Shown here: positions 1 through 10,400 of the stretch, one piece after another
Layout: every line of letters starts with the position of its first letter
Numbering within the stretch: the stretch's first letter is position 1
Assembly: GCA_900169235.1 (NCBI GenBank)
Contig: FWCC01000162.1
Span: forward strand, 62,001 to 126,000
Source: Zarea fungicola
Lineage: Eukaryota > Ascomycota > Sordariomycetes > Hypocreales > Cordycipitaceae
DNA length: 64,000 nt
Direction: 5' to 3'
Notes under the pieces: model-generated
What the model was told of the DNA's origin: nothing
Seen by the model: the letters and a program-made list of their open reading frames with translations, nothing else
The model's database searches: none
Position numbers and translations under genes: made by a program

Positions 1-7
1 AATCTAG

Positions 8-864
8 ATCCTCCCAGCTCAACTGGCCATCCCTCTTCTCGCCGTTTCCACACACGTCAAGCTTCCAGCTGTGTTAACGTGTGCCGCTGTCAACATCTGG
101 AACTACACGACTCTCAACACCGACACCAACACCGACACCAACACCGAGGTAACCACAGCCAGTAGCACCTGCAGCGCAACTCCCAACCTAACAGATCCCG
201 ATGCCTTTGCCATATCGACCACATTCACCGGCACTGAATCCGAAACCTGGTTCCAGAAGATCAGCACCGCCATTGAAGCCCACGGCGGCAGCATCGTGGA
301 CACCCTCCTCGTCGCCCTTCACGCCGTCCACACCCACACGCCAGAAAACGACCAGCGCCGCACCATCGCCCTCGCCCTCGCGCAGCTGCAGACGTGCTTG
401 CGGCGGCGGCTGCACCCGAAACGACAACAATGTCAGCAAGAATGGCGACGACTACTATTTGGACACGCGGGCCTGTACACCCGGCCCGTACCGTCGGTTC
501 CTCGCATGGGCGGCGCACATGGGCAGCATCCGGGCCCTCTCATTGCGGCGTGAATGTGACGTCGCCTCTGGTATCGGCAGCAAAGAGCAGCAAGAGCAGC
601 GCACGCTGAAAACGGCGTTTGTCGGTGCGGCCGCGGCGCTGAGCGAGCTTCGCACCAAGCACATTCAGATTGTCGCGCGGTACATTGCGATGCCACTCAA
701 AAAAAAAACCCTGGTTTGGGTCGATGCAGAGCCAGACTCTTCCCATTCTGTTGCCGTCCGGGCTGGGGGATGATGGAAGCAAAGGCACGGCGGGGACAAC
801 CATATTGGAGTTTTTAAAAGGGCTACGCAATGAGACGTCCAAGACGGCGAGACTTGGGGACTGA
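8..864 (+). pseudogene. Indoleamine 2,3-dioxygenase-like gene remnant (3' part, broken)
   Basis: Translation in pieces resembles fungal indoleamine 2,3-dioxygenase, the haem enzyme that opens the tryptophan indole ring in the kynurenine pathway. From about 8 to 415 one frame gives the LPAVLTCAAVNIWNY and FTGTESETWF family segments. From about 410 to 710 another frame gives TPGPYRRFLAWAAHMGS and LRTKHIQIVARYI, the latter carrying the presumed proximal haem-ligand His. From about 710 to 864 a third frame gives KGTAGTTILEFLKGLRNET and a stop. Only about 24 codons separate the middle blocks where the family has roughly 80, so the conserved Gly/Ser-rich haem-pocket segment is missing. The last frame change falls in a ten-A run (694-703 area) and could be one lost or gained base. 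CTAG at 4-7 could be an acceptor, so upstream exons probably lie outside the window. I infer a decayed paralogue; assembly error at the A run alone would not explain the internal loss. Confidence 0.72.
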
Positions 865-1150
865 AGATGCTTTAGCTACCCAAAGTTGTGGTCGAAACAA
901 AACTTTTGGCACAAACTCAAAGAATTAATAATCTTAATATTCAAACAGTCATATTCGTGAGTATCCCTCTTGTGTGGTATCCGTTCCGAGGCTTCGTCCC
1001 CATGCTTCCAAATTGCAGTTCGTTCCATGTATTTTCCAAGTTGTTACTGTTATCCCATAAGCTGAACAAACTTTTATGCTGTATCTTCAAAATATCCGGT
1101 TCGCCTATTCGCCTCTTTCGCACTGTTGGTTTGATTTTATGATTTTGATT

Positions 1151-2722
1151 TTATTGGTTCTTGGCTGCGGCCTTCTTTAACGACGCCTTGGGTGTCTTGA
1201 GCAGCACAAACGCGGCACCGGCGACGACGGCAGTTCCCATGGCGCCGACATTGTAGGCGTATTCTCGGCCCGCCCACCAGTAGATGCTCGTAAACAGAAT
1301 CGGCCCCAGACCGCGACCAAGCTGGCCCCAGCTGCGCAGGTTGCCAAGCTTGCTGCCGCGCTCATTCTCGTCAGCCTCGAAGCTGCTCAGCGCATTCAGA
1401 CCCGTTACGACCGTCGCTGACGTTATCGCCAGGCAGGTGGCCGCGGCATAGAGTGTGCCTACGGTATTGAGGCGCGCGAGCAGAACAAACGCCGCCAGGC
1501 ATGCCGTTGTTCCAAGGCGGACGGAGGTCAGCGGCGGGAGTCGGCGCGTCATGCCACCTTGCAGCAGTGACGCCACGAGACCGATGAAACCGAGTAGGCG
1601 GCCGTTGTTGCCAGATGTAAAGGAGAAGAGGTCGTACGTCATGAAGGAGAGGGAGCTCTCCATGCCGGAGAAGAAGAGCAAGAAGACGAAATGCACAGCG
1701 TTGAGGACAATGTGCGAGTTTGTCCTCTCCACAGTCTTCTTAGGAGCATCAGTAGCATTTTTTCCATTTTTCTTTGCAGAACCGTTGCTACCTTGCTTCT
1801 TGCCAGTAATGGCGGGCAGTGTCTCTGGGAGGCAAAAGTAAAGGTAGACAGTCTCGAGGACGATGAGCGCCAGACTGAAACCAGCAGCGGTCGCAAAGGG
1901 GTTTGCCTTGACCGTTGAGATTGTGCTTAGCCATGCGCCGAGCGCGGGCCCAAAGGTAAATGCAATGGAGAAGCACGCGCCAATGATGGCCATGGTCGAG
2001 CCGCGCGAGGCCTCGTCGGAAATGTCACTGGCCATGGCCGTGGCCAGCTGGATGTTGCCCTCGGAGAGGCCACCGACGACTCGGCTCGCGACGAATGTTC
2101 GGAAATCGACGGCGGCGACCCAAAGGAGCACGGAGAAGATGTTGCCCATCATGGAGGCGAGAAGAGCCTTGCGACGGCCATAACGGTCGGAGAGACGGCC
2201 AATTAGCGGAGAAGCAAAGGCTTGGAGGAGACTACGGCGTAGAAAAGACGTTAGAATCTAGCAGCGTGGAGGGGGTTCTGCGGTAGTGCAAAAGAGGTAT
2301 GCGCTCACGAGAAGAGGGAGCCCAAGCCGCCGCCGAGCAGGACAATGTCATATCGGGATTCGATGGGTCGGGCAAAGGACGCCTTGTAACTATTCAGGCC
2401 GCTGAGTAGCTGCTGCAATAGGGTTGGCGGGCCGCCTTCAAGGGTAGCGGAGGCTTCGTTATCGCGGTAGAATTCGAGGAGTCGAGGGAAGAGGGGCAGG
2501 ATAAACGTAAAGGAGATCTATAGCAGCGTATTTGGTCAGCACGGTGATTTCCTTGTGCGCGTCTCTTGCTAGCCCGCGCAAGCTGCGCAGAGCAGCTAAT
2601 GCAGCTTACGGGGAAGCTTCATCGCGCACGCGCTGAGAGGTTCATACCAGATCGAGTAGCAAGGAAAAGGCAATGACCCGCAAGACCTTTTTCCTCGTAG
2701 CTGCATCTACGGTAGCTGCCAT
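1151..2722 (-). CDS. MFS transporter (TetA/SLC46-like drug or solute exporter)
   Basis: Major facilitator superfamily membrane protein, 454 residues in three exons: 2722-2648, 2517-2309 and 2231-1151. The exon lengths sum to a multiple of three. Exon 1 gives a short cytosolic N-terminus and the start of helix 1. Exon 3 opens with LLQAFASPLIGRLSDRYGRR, the MFS loop 2-3 signature (motif A), followed by ASRVVGGLSEGNIQLATA, typical of the TetA-like/MFSD10-type fungal group. A Lys/Asn/Gly-rich cytosolic loop around the middle (KKQGSNGSAKKNGKN) separates the two six-helix halves. The tail is lysine-rich. The start is the only ATG before the first helix and has a purine at -3. Substrate cannot be told from sequence. 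It lies tail-to-tail with the broken dioxygenase gene and there is no sign of a shared pathway. Confidence 0.85.
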
Positions 2723-3688
2723 GACGGATGGACGAGGTGGCTAGAAGATGACCGCGCGAGAAATCAGAGGGCAGAGGGGCGAAAGAGTCGAAGAAGAAGC
2801 AATCATAGGAGGAAGAAAGGAGAGATTAGAGTGTTAGGGAGAGAAAGATGATGGGCAAGGGCGATTTCTAGAACAGAGAAACAGACGGAGAAACATATCA
2901 CGCCGATGATGACCACTACATGAGCTGAGGAATCCGTTTGGAATCTGGCCGAGCCGCTGTGACGCTGCAAGCCAGCAAAGGGCAGGGGAAACTCCACAGG
3001 CGGGTTTAGTCTTTGTCCCTGTTTCACACGGCGCACTACCGGCCACGGTAGCTTCTTTTCTGGCTAGTTGGGTATCTGAAAAGAAATGCCCAATTACAAT
3101 TGGCTTCCGGCCCTTTACAATGACCAAACGACTTGGGTTGAAAAAAGGAAATTTGGCGACAATCCGCGCGTGGCGCTCCCCCGGCTTCATGACCTTCCGA
3201 TCCACCAACCTTGCTAGCGCTTCCCGGCGACACTCAGATCCGTTGTGATATGTAAGGCTCTGGGATCGTTAAATCTAACAATGCAATTATGTATTTCCCG
3301 ATTACCCAGGCATCAATTGGAATTGAAATCCATTCCCATATGGCTGGTCTCATGTCTACCTCAACAGATTGTCTGGCACGGGACAGCAGTGCGCAATCTG
3401 ATTACTGCCTCTTCTTAAAACACACGCTAAAACGGAACATGGGAGTCACTGTTATCCATATGTTTCGCAAAGAAATGCAAAAATGAATCTGAGAGATCAA
3501 CTTGGTAACTGCAAAGACAAGATTCCATGACCATAGCAGAGAGCCAGGACATGAGAGGCATTGTGAAACTAAACTCCAACAACTAATCCTGAAAATCTGC
3601 ACATGGAGTATCCAAAATAAAATAATCCAAAATTTAACGCGATTCCAAGATGAACCGCAGACCTTTGCTTCCCTGAATTGCAGTTAGC
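2723..3688. other. Spacer between MFS transporter start and P450 stop
   Basis: About 970 bases holding the MFS promoter side and the P450 3' side. No open frame here has a recognisable domain, codon bias like the neighbouring genes, or convincing splice sites. No RNA gene or repeat was seen. Confidence 0.5.
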
Positions 3689-5590
3689 TTAGGCTCGTGC
3701 TTCGTTGTAAAGCCAACACACCTTGTACGGCATTGGGATGAAATAATCCGACGCCATGTAGCAATCTCTTGCAGTAGTTTCAAAAACTTTGAAAACGCCG
3801 GAATCGCCCTGGCGCTCGTCACCCGTTGCATTTCCGTCGGCCATACCGGCGCTGCCCCATCGACGGAAGAGTTTGGCGAGCATGAGAAAGAGTTCTGCCT
3901 CTGCCAACGCCATGCCCAGACAAACGCGGGGGCCGCCTCCAAAGATGGTCAGGTGCTTTTCAAGTCGCGCACCGTCATACAGCCATCGTTCTGGGATAAA
4001 CCCAAGGGGCTCCGGGAAGATGCTCTCATCCATAACGGTCAAATACGGACTCATGCTGATGACGGTGCCTGCCGGTATATGATGTACCCTGCCCGTACCG
4101 GCGTCGGGAATGTCAAAGGATTCGTCTGGGGCAATCCGTGAAAGCCTACCGCTTGTGCCAATGCCATGTCTGAGAGCTTCCTTCACAACGGCAGAAAGGT
4201 ACGGAAGGCTTTCGAGCTGAGCGAGGGGGACGACATCATTGACATCGGGAATAGCGGCAAAGAGCTCGTCCCGAAGTACCTTGAGCCTCTGGGGCTGACT
4301 ACATAAATGAAAAACTGCGACGGAGAGGGTCCAAGACGTGGTTAGGGTGCCACCTTGAACCAGAATCTGCCCATCTTGAGCGAGACGCACCTCTTCCTTT
4401 TCGCTATCTGGCAGAAGCTTTGTCGAAAGAAGATCGTGAAAGATTGTCGGGTGTTTAACATCCAATTCCCAGAGCTTGGTGCCTTGTGTGGCCTTGATGT
4501 CGCGAATCTGGTTCAGGATGTCATGCTTCAGCTTCAAGAAGCCTCCCCAGCCTGTAAGCTGTCAGTGTTGGTCACCTTGTACAGAGGTGGATGGTGACTT
4601 GCCTGGCACCCAGCGTCCAGAGATGGATTCTGGGAGTGCGTTGACGAGCGTAAGAGCCCAGTTCATGTGCTTGATAATCGGACCCATATGAGTGCCCTGG
4701 AGTAGACTGTCATTCGTGTATGCACCAAAGTCTGGCTGCTCAACTATACAAGGTTAGTACTAGCCGTTCGACTCCATTCTTTCAACTCACCCAGGTGATC
4801 ACTTCGAGCAAACGCGTATTCATTAATCACGTCTGTACCCAGTTGTCAGTCACGCCCACAGTATATACCGGTCGAATGACAAATCATTGGCGAGAAAGAC
4901 GTAATGCCATGGCATACCATTGGTGTAGGCAGAGAAGGGATACAAGATGTCAATCGGCTCGGTCGGACGTTCGTTTCCTTGTTGCTGAAAACGATCTAGC
5001 ACCTGATCGACCCTGTCTTCAATCACTGGCTGAAGATCTCGGACATTCTTCTTAGAGAAGAACTGATTCAGGGCTCCGCGGCGTAGCCGGTGGTGATGGT
5101 GATCAAGAGTTGCCAAGGCGCTGTCTGTGCTCAAGTTAGAAGATCATCCAGTGTGTTCTTTTTTAGGAACACGATACGTACGTGGTGCCCCAAACTGCAG
5201 TTAAATGTCAGTGATGTAATTGCTCTCAGTCTGATGGAAATTTGGACCGACCTGCTTTGCCCAAAACGACCACTTGTCACGACGGCGATTCGGTCCAGCG
5301 TAGAGTTCGGAATGAAAGTCGTGGTCGCCGACATGGACCTCCCAGGGACTGATTCTCACAACTGGGCCATACTTCTTGTGCATATCCACAATTTTAAATG
5401 TGTACTGTCCGCCGAGGACTATGTCGTAGTAAAACTCGTAGTATTGGGTCAACGCAGCCAGCTTGGGTCCTGGAAGGTGGGAGATGGGACTGAACCACAG
5501 TCGGTAGGTCCCCAGCGCCACGGCGTAGAAAAGCCAGCAAGTGATGCCGGCGTATGCAATCTGCATCCACGTAAACGTGAGAGCCTCCAT
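3689..5590 (-). CDS. Cytochrome P450 monooxygenase (trichodiene-oxygenase-like group)
   Basis: Membrane-anchored haem monooxygenase, 534 residues. Six exons: 5590-5252, 5194-5182 (a 13-nt microexon), 5124-4918, 4832-4791, 4743-4603 and 4551-3689; all phases agree and the total is 535 codons. The N-terminus has one hydrophobic anchor ([19 protein letters not shown]) and the proline hinge LPGPKLAAL. Then come the C-helix region [19 protein letters not shown], an I-helix segment with GGTLTTSW, the K-helix ExxR as EALR, FIPERW, and the haem loop [10 protein letters not shown] with the cysteine ligand. The microexon supplies FGAPH, which restores the conserved block before the C-helix. The fifth intron needs a GC donor (GCAAGT) to give [13 protein letters not shown]. 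The pattern resembles fungal families such as trichodiene oxygenase, but no terpene synthase, PKS or NRPS lies nearby, so the substrate is unknown. The ATG at 5590 is the first in frame. Confidence 0.9.
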
Positions 5591-6805
5591 GTTGGCGGCC
5601 CTAGTTGCTGATGATTTCAAATGAGCCAATACACAACTCGGAAGCTAGAGTTGAAGGGAAGAAGGGGAAAGGCATAATTAATGGAGGCACTGATGGGCTT
5701 TTAAGCTGAATCTATCTATGAAAACATCAAACGGCCGTGGCAGCAGCCAGTTTCTCACCTTAGTGCCGTTGCCAGTTGGCACTTTTGACATCCTCATCAC
5801 TCACCGAAGTGGGCATCGTCATGCGTCCATTATCCTCATCTCGCCTTAACTAACCACGTCAACTAGCCAAAAATATGACCAGTCACACAATCAGGTGGTC
5901 CGCAATGTTTGTCACTTTACCAATAGTCTGGTCTTGAGCGGGCATCTGGGGCCAAGACAAGACTTGCCAACGCTTCCTGCCGCAGGTGGCTCGATCCTGT
6001 TACAACACACTGCAGCAAATGGGGTAGTTTTTTACTCTTCATGCGTGATTATAGTGGACTTATGTCGTCGTTATCATTTATAATTGGTGATGTTCTGGGC
6101 GTGCAGATGCCCATGGTTTTGGCTAATGCGCGTTTGTCACTCATTTATCCATGGCACCGGTACAAAGCTCACACTTTCCAGGTACTAGTTCCGAGTTGCA
6201 GCTCTACATCAAACATCTGCTAATATTACGCAACTTGGCAGACTCAAGTATTCCTTTCTTTATCCCACTGTCGGAGTTTCGACCGTTCCACTCGCCGCGG
6301 TCCACCCCACAGAGGGTATTCTGCCAGCACGTCACTCTGCATTCGACCGGTGAGACCAGGTTCGCATACAGCAAATAATATAAATGCCGATTCATTTGTG
6401 GCGTGGAAGGCGCTGTGTTGAGGTAATGTATCTACTCGGCCCGCAAAAGCTGTTGTTTCTACGTGGCTTCGCTCCAAGTTGTACCGATGGAGATGGTCGC
6501 CGATGCTTGGATTTTGAGATTTGATGAAAACCCCTAGTTCTGGTGGTATCGTGGCCAAAATGGAAAGGGAAAAGCAAAAAATTAGCATCTCGATGCTCGG
6601 ATGGAAAATCATGGCGCAGCTGAAGGCTTGCAGCCGGTGGGGAAACATGTACTTCAACAACCAGCACGGGCCAAATGTAGGTAAGTTGCAGTCGTGGATG
6701 AACACTGCAATCGGTCACAATTCACAGTTCAGCATAGTTAAGCAATTAGAATATTAAAGCGCCGACTCGAAACTCGAACGCTACGCCAGAAAGAACGATA
6801 CTCGA
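5591..6805. other. Spacer upstream of P450 and downstream of peptidase S51
   Basis: About 1.2 kb. It should contain the P450 promoter. Short open frames on both strands show no family match or coherent codon use. No RNA gene or clear repeat was seen. Confidence 0.5.
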
Positions 6806-7492
6806 CTATAGCGGAAACGAAAGTGTGGTATCCGGTGCCCAAACCAACTGACGACCATCAGGCGTGAAGACGTAGGCCGGCGACGGTCCCGCATTCAACC
6901 CGTTCCCAGAGAGATCAAACTGTATGCCGCACGTCTCTGGCATGCCAATAACGGCGACGCCGTGCAATTGGCTCCAGCGCCGACAGTGCCCTTCAAATTT
7001 ATCGGCGCCCAATTCAAAGTGTGGATAGGTCACGCAGCCCCCAAGTGTATCCAATCCTTGCATATCCCTAAGATCGGCAACAATATTGTCGTCCTGGCCA
7101 CCCACCACACTGTCGGTAATGGCAATGCTGGCACCAAGGATTAGTGCGCCGGCACTTCCGCCGTAGATGTGTCCGCCATTGCGAAGAAATTGTCTCAGCG
7201 CAAGAAGCAAGTCATTTTTCTGTAGGTGATGGAGCAGACGGAACGTATTGCCCCCCGGGATTGCAACAATGTCGGCATGGTCCAACCCAAATTCTGGCCC
7301 TACAAGACCGAGAGATATGGACGCAAAGTCGCCTCGCGAGGTAAGCGAGGTAGTGATCCACTGCATTGTGCCCTCCCATCGAGCTGCAGGCATCGAAAAT
7401 GGCCAAACGACGACGCGCTGCCCGGGCTTGTAAGCCAAGTCCCAAATACGGGCCTCATCCACCTCAGAACCCCCGCCTCCCAAGTATATCAT
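6806..7492 (-). CDS. Peptidase S51 family protein (dipeptidase E / cyanophycinase-like)
   Basis: Predicted cytosolic serine peptidase of the S51 family, whose bacterial member hydrolyses Asp-X dipeptides. A single exon of 228 residues matches the usual family size. The N-terminus MIYLGGGGSEVDE is the typical first strand. IPGGNTFRLL is the glycine-rich loop, YGGSAGA holds the nucleophile Ser (about residue 113), and YPHFELG holds the catalytic His (about residue 158). The frame stays open above 7492, but the upstream start would be GTG. The ATG at 7492 falls exactly at the family N-terminus and is chosen. There is no signal peptide. In fungi such proteins are often annotated only as S51 peptidase, and the natural substrate is not predictable. 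Confidence 0.85.
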   Translation of the reverse strand: MIYLGGGGSEVDEARIWDLAYKPGQRVVVWPFSMPAARWEGTMQWITTSLTSRGDFASISLGLVGPEFGLDHADIVAIPGGNTFRLLHHLQKNDLLLALRQFLRNGGHIYGGSAGALILGASIAITDSVVGGQDDNIVADLRDMQGLDTLGGCVTYPHFELGADKFEGHCRRWSQLHGVAVIGMPETCGIQFDLSGNGLNAGPSPAYVFTPDGRQLVWAPDTTLSFPL

Positions 7493-10400
7493 TTTCGGTG
7501 TGGCTGAATGTTGCCGTGTCTTCACTAGATGTTGTCTCGGACTGACGTTGATAGAGTGAGCGGGATTTTCATGAAATTTGTCAGACTAAGGTAACGGATG
7601 CGACACCAAGACTTTCAGGTGCTCTTTACGGTGAGTCACGATATCGAGACTCTACCTACGCTAATTCTCTTAGGCCAAGGCTCGCAGAAACGCAGTACAC
7701 CAACTCGGCACTTGCACATTCACCGAATCTTACAAATCTACCACCAACCTAACACTAAACAAATTCATCTGAACAGAAGTTGATCTATTGAAATGCAGAC
7801 ACATACCTGCATGTCGCGATTGCTCAACAGACAGCTACCATATTGAGATATAAGGCTGTCAAGTATCCTTACACAGTAGTCACACAGTGCAAGCATCCGG
7901 GTTCGGTTTGCGGTTGTGATTTACTGTACCCATCTCATTTGCTTGCTGCATGCAGGTTGCTGCAAACCAGACACCCAATCAATGCAGTGGGGTATCCAGC
8001 GCGTATTTAAAACGCGTCTTGGTGACTAATAAGCCAACCATGCTCTCGGTTTCTCGCGAAGTGTAATACAAAACCGATGATGCTAACGTTTCGTGAACTG
8101 CTGGTCGATATCGAGTGCTTGAGGAGATGAATAGCCTGTTGTAACGGGATGTGTTGCTTGATTGGGCTTTGATGTAAGCCCGTCACGGGGTGGCATTTAC
8201 ATGCTTAGAGTCCATTCCAGCAACAGAAGTCGTTGTTTCAAACCCGCTAATCATTAGTCTCAAGAGCAAATCAGAGTCAGGCAACCCAGAACCAAGCTCT
8301 TGGGAGAGCCGAGCCGCATGGTGACGCCACACATACCAGCCTTGTATATATGTCTGGCTGGGACGCAACTAATTCGGAGATTTACATATTATTAATAGAA
8401 CCCGCCCGAAATGCATCAGATTTCAGTCACAGGACACGCATTCCTATCCACTACTTACCGCAGTAACACAATGCCCACGAGTACGAGGGGCAAGTTTCAG
8501 GACCAAGATCGAGACTCCGTCAATGCGGTGATTTATTCCGTTGCAAGCGAGGCTGCAGCAATTAATGCTCTAGCTACCTGGGCTTGCTAACTCGACCAGT
8601 GTCGGTTATCGTGAATATGCAGACTGTTCCCCACGGCTTCCCCGCACAAACCTAGCATTCTAGATGCCCACTTCTGCGGGAGCGTCCACTAGCTGCATCC
8701 ATGCATGAAGCTTGGGCATATTGGGTTTCCTGTTTCGTCGTCCCGTTCGCCAGTCGCACAAAAAAGACACGACGATCCTATTCCAGTCCTCTCGCACCGC
8801 ACATTGCAATAAAATGCGGAGGCAAGCCTGTCTCTCACATGAAACCGTCCTTCCCAGACTGGTCCGCCTATTTTCAGTACCATCCCGCGAGGGATGGATT
8901 TTACATGGCGGTGACGCCGTCTATATGGTATTTTTCTCATGGTCGAATCCTGTCGCACAAACTTTTGTTGCCATCTAATGTCTGACCGAAAGGAAACTAT
9001 TCTCAGCACTGGTGACCAGCCCGATGCTGAGAAGTGCTTAGAAAGGGTCGACCATTTTTCCCCGTCCCGAAATTATTTATCCGTAAAAAGTAAAATAAAA
9101 ATAAACAAAGGCAAAACGTCCGCCGTCTATCGTTTTTGTTGACAAGTAGGAAATGAGGGGTTTGGGTTGATACATTATCTGGAGAAGGAGGAGAAAGGTT
9201 AGCAATCCATCTCCAGGCGTGAACCAGGCTGCCTGGGATATACATACTAAGAGGTTGTAATGGTATGTGTTTTCATGGTAAATCGCGATGCCCATCGGCG
9301 CCCTCTCATTTCGGCTTCGCAGGTTGAGGATTGCTGGGCTTGTTGATTCCCGTCGTATCATATGGTCCGCGTGCCATTGTGATGATTGGGTCGAGCGTAT
9401 CGCTGGTGAGGCTAGTGTGAAATCACCGATTTGTTTTTGTCGTCGGGTAGAAAGTCTGAGCCGAGAATACTGCTTGGCGGCAAGATACCCAAGCTGACAG
9501 GCGTAGAAATGGTCGCGCGTTTGTAGGCAAGGGAGTTCAGAGCTAGTGAGTGACGACTGCCAGATGCGCACGAATAAGTTTATGTGTCAAAGACAAGGGT
9601 GCGTGTGCTGTCTGCGGGAAAGATTGAAGAAAAGTGATTAAGAAAGGGAGTGGAAAAGGCGAGACAGAATGAGGGACAGGAGAAAATTTAAACCACTTTG
9701 AGGTCTGGAACAAAAAAACAAGAGGAGGGAAGAAGGAAAAAAGAAAACAGGCACCCCGGTTGAAGAGGCTCGCGTGGCTTGTAAGTTTCCATTCCCACCC
9801 AGCATTGCTCTGACCACCTACCTAGAAACAATTAATATGAACGGATACCGATGTTGCGGTCAAACAGGTTACCAGTAAAGCGGTGAAATTTACGGAGTAC
9901 TGGGGTCATCTATAGGCACCCCTGGACCAAGAAGAGAAGTGAGTGTGAGCCTGAGACTGTTACTTTTTGGTTTGGGCTGGGATTTTTTTCTTTATTTTTT
10001 TCTTATTATTTGGCTTTGCTAACCCGGTTCCAGATCGACAGGGGTGTGTCGTTGGGCCGGGATGACTGATGACTGGGCGCTCTGTTTTTTTTTCTTCCTG
10101 GGAAAAAATAATAATAATTTTATTATTAGGCCCAGAAGGAAAGGGGGAACAACAACGGGAAACCAAAACAAGCAAAAGAGGGAATTAAAGAGAGAGAGGA
10201 ACGGCTAGCGGCCTTCATCGGCGGCCCAACAAACTTACGAAGAATGGCAAACGCAAACACAGGTTGGCCGGCTATTACAGCCAACGAGCCGTGTGCTGCT
10301 CTTCAGCTTTCTACCTTTACTTTCCCTCGCTTTCTTTTGGGTGATGAGGAAAGTGGAAACTCTATGGCTCGGCATGACGGGAAGCTCCCGCCGGCGCGGG

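Noticed and set aside
5591..5629. Longer P450 start at 5629
   Set aside because: The codon there is TTG; the first ATG in frame is at 5590, right before the membrane anchor.
3689..7492. P450 plus S51 peptidase as a secondary-metabolite cluster
   Set aside because: No synthase, cyclase or pathway regulator nearby; two neighbouring enzymes alone do not support a cluster.
7493..7525. Longer S51 peptidase start at 7525
   Set aside because: The codon is GTG; the ATG at 7492 coincides with the family N-terminus.
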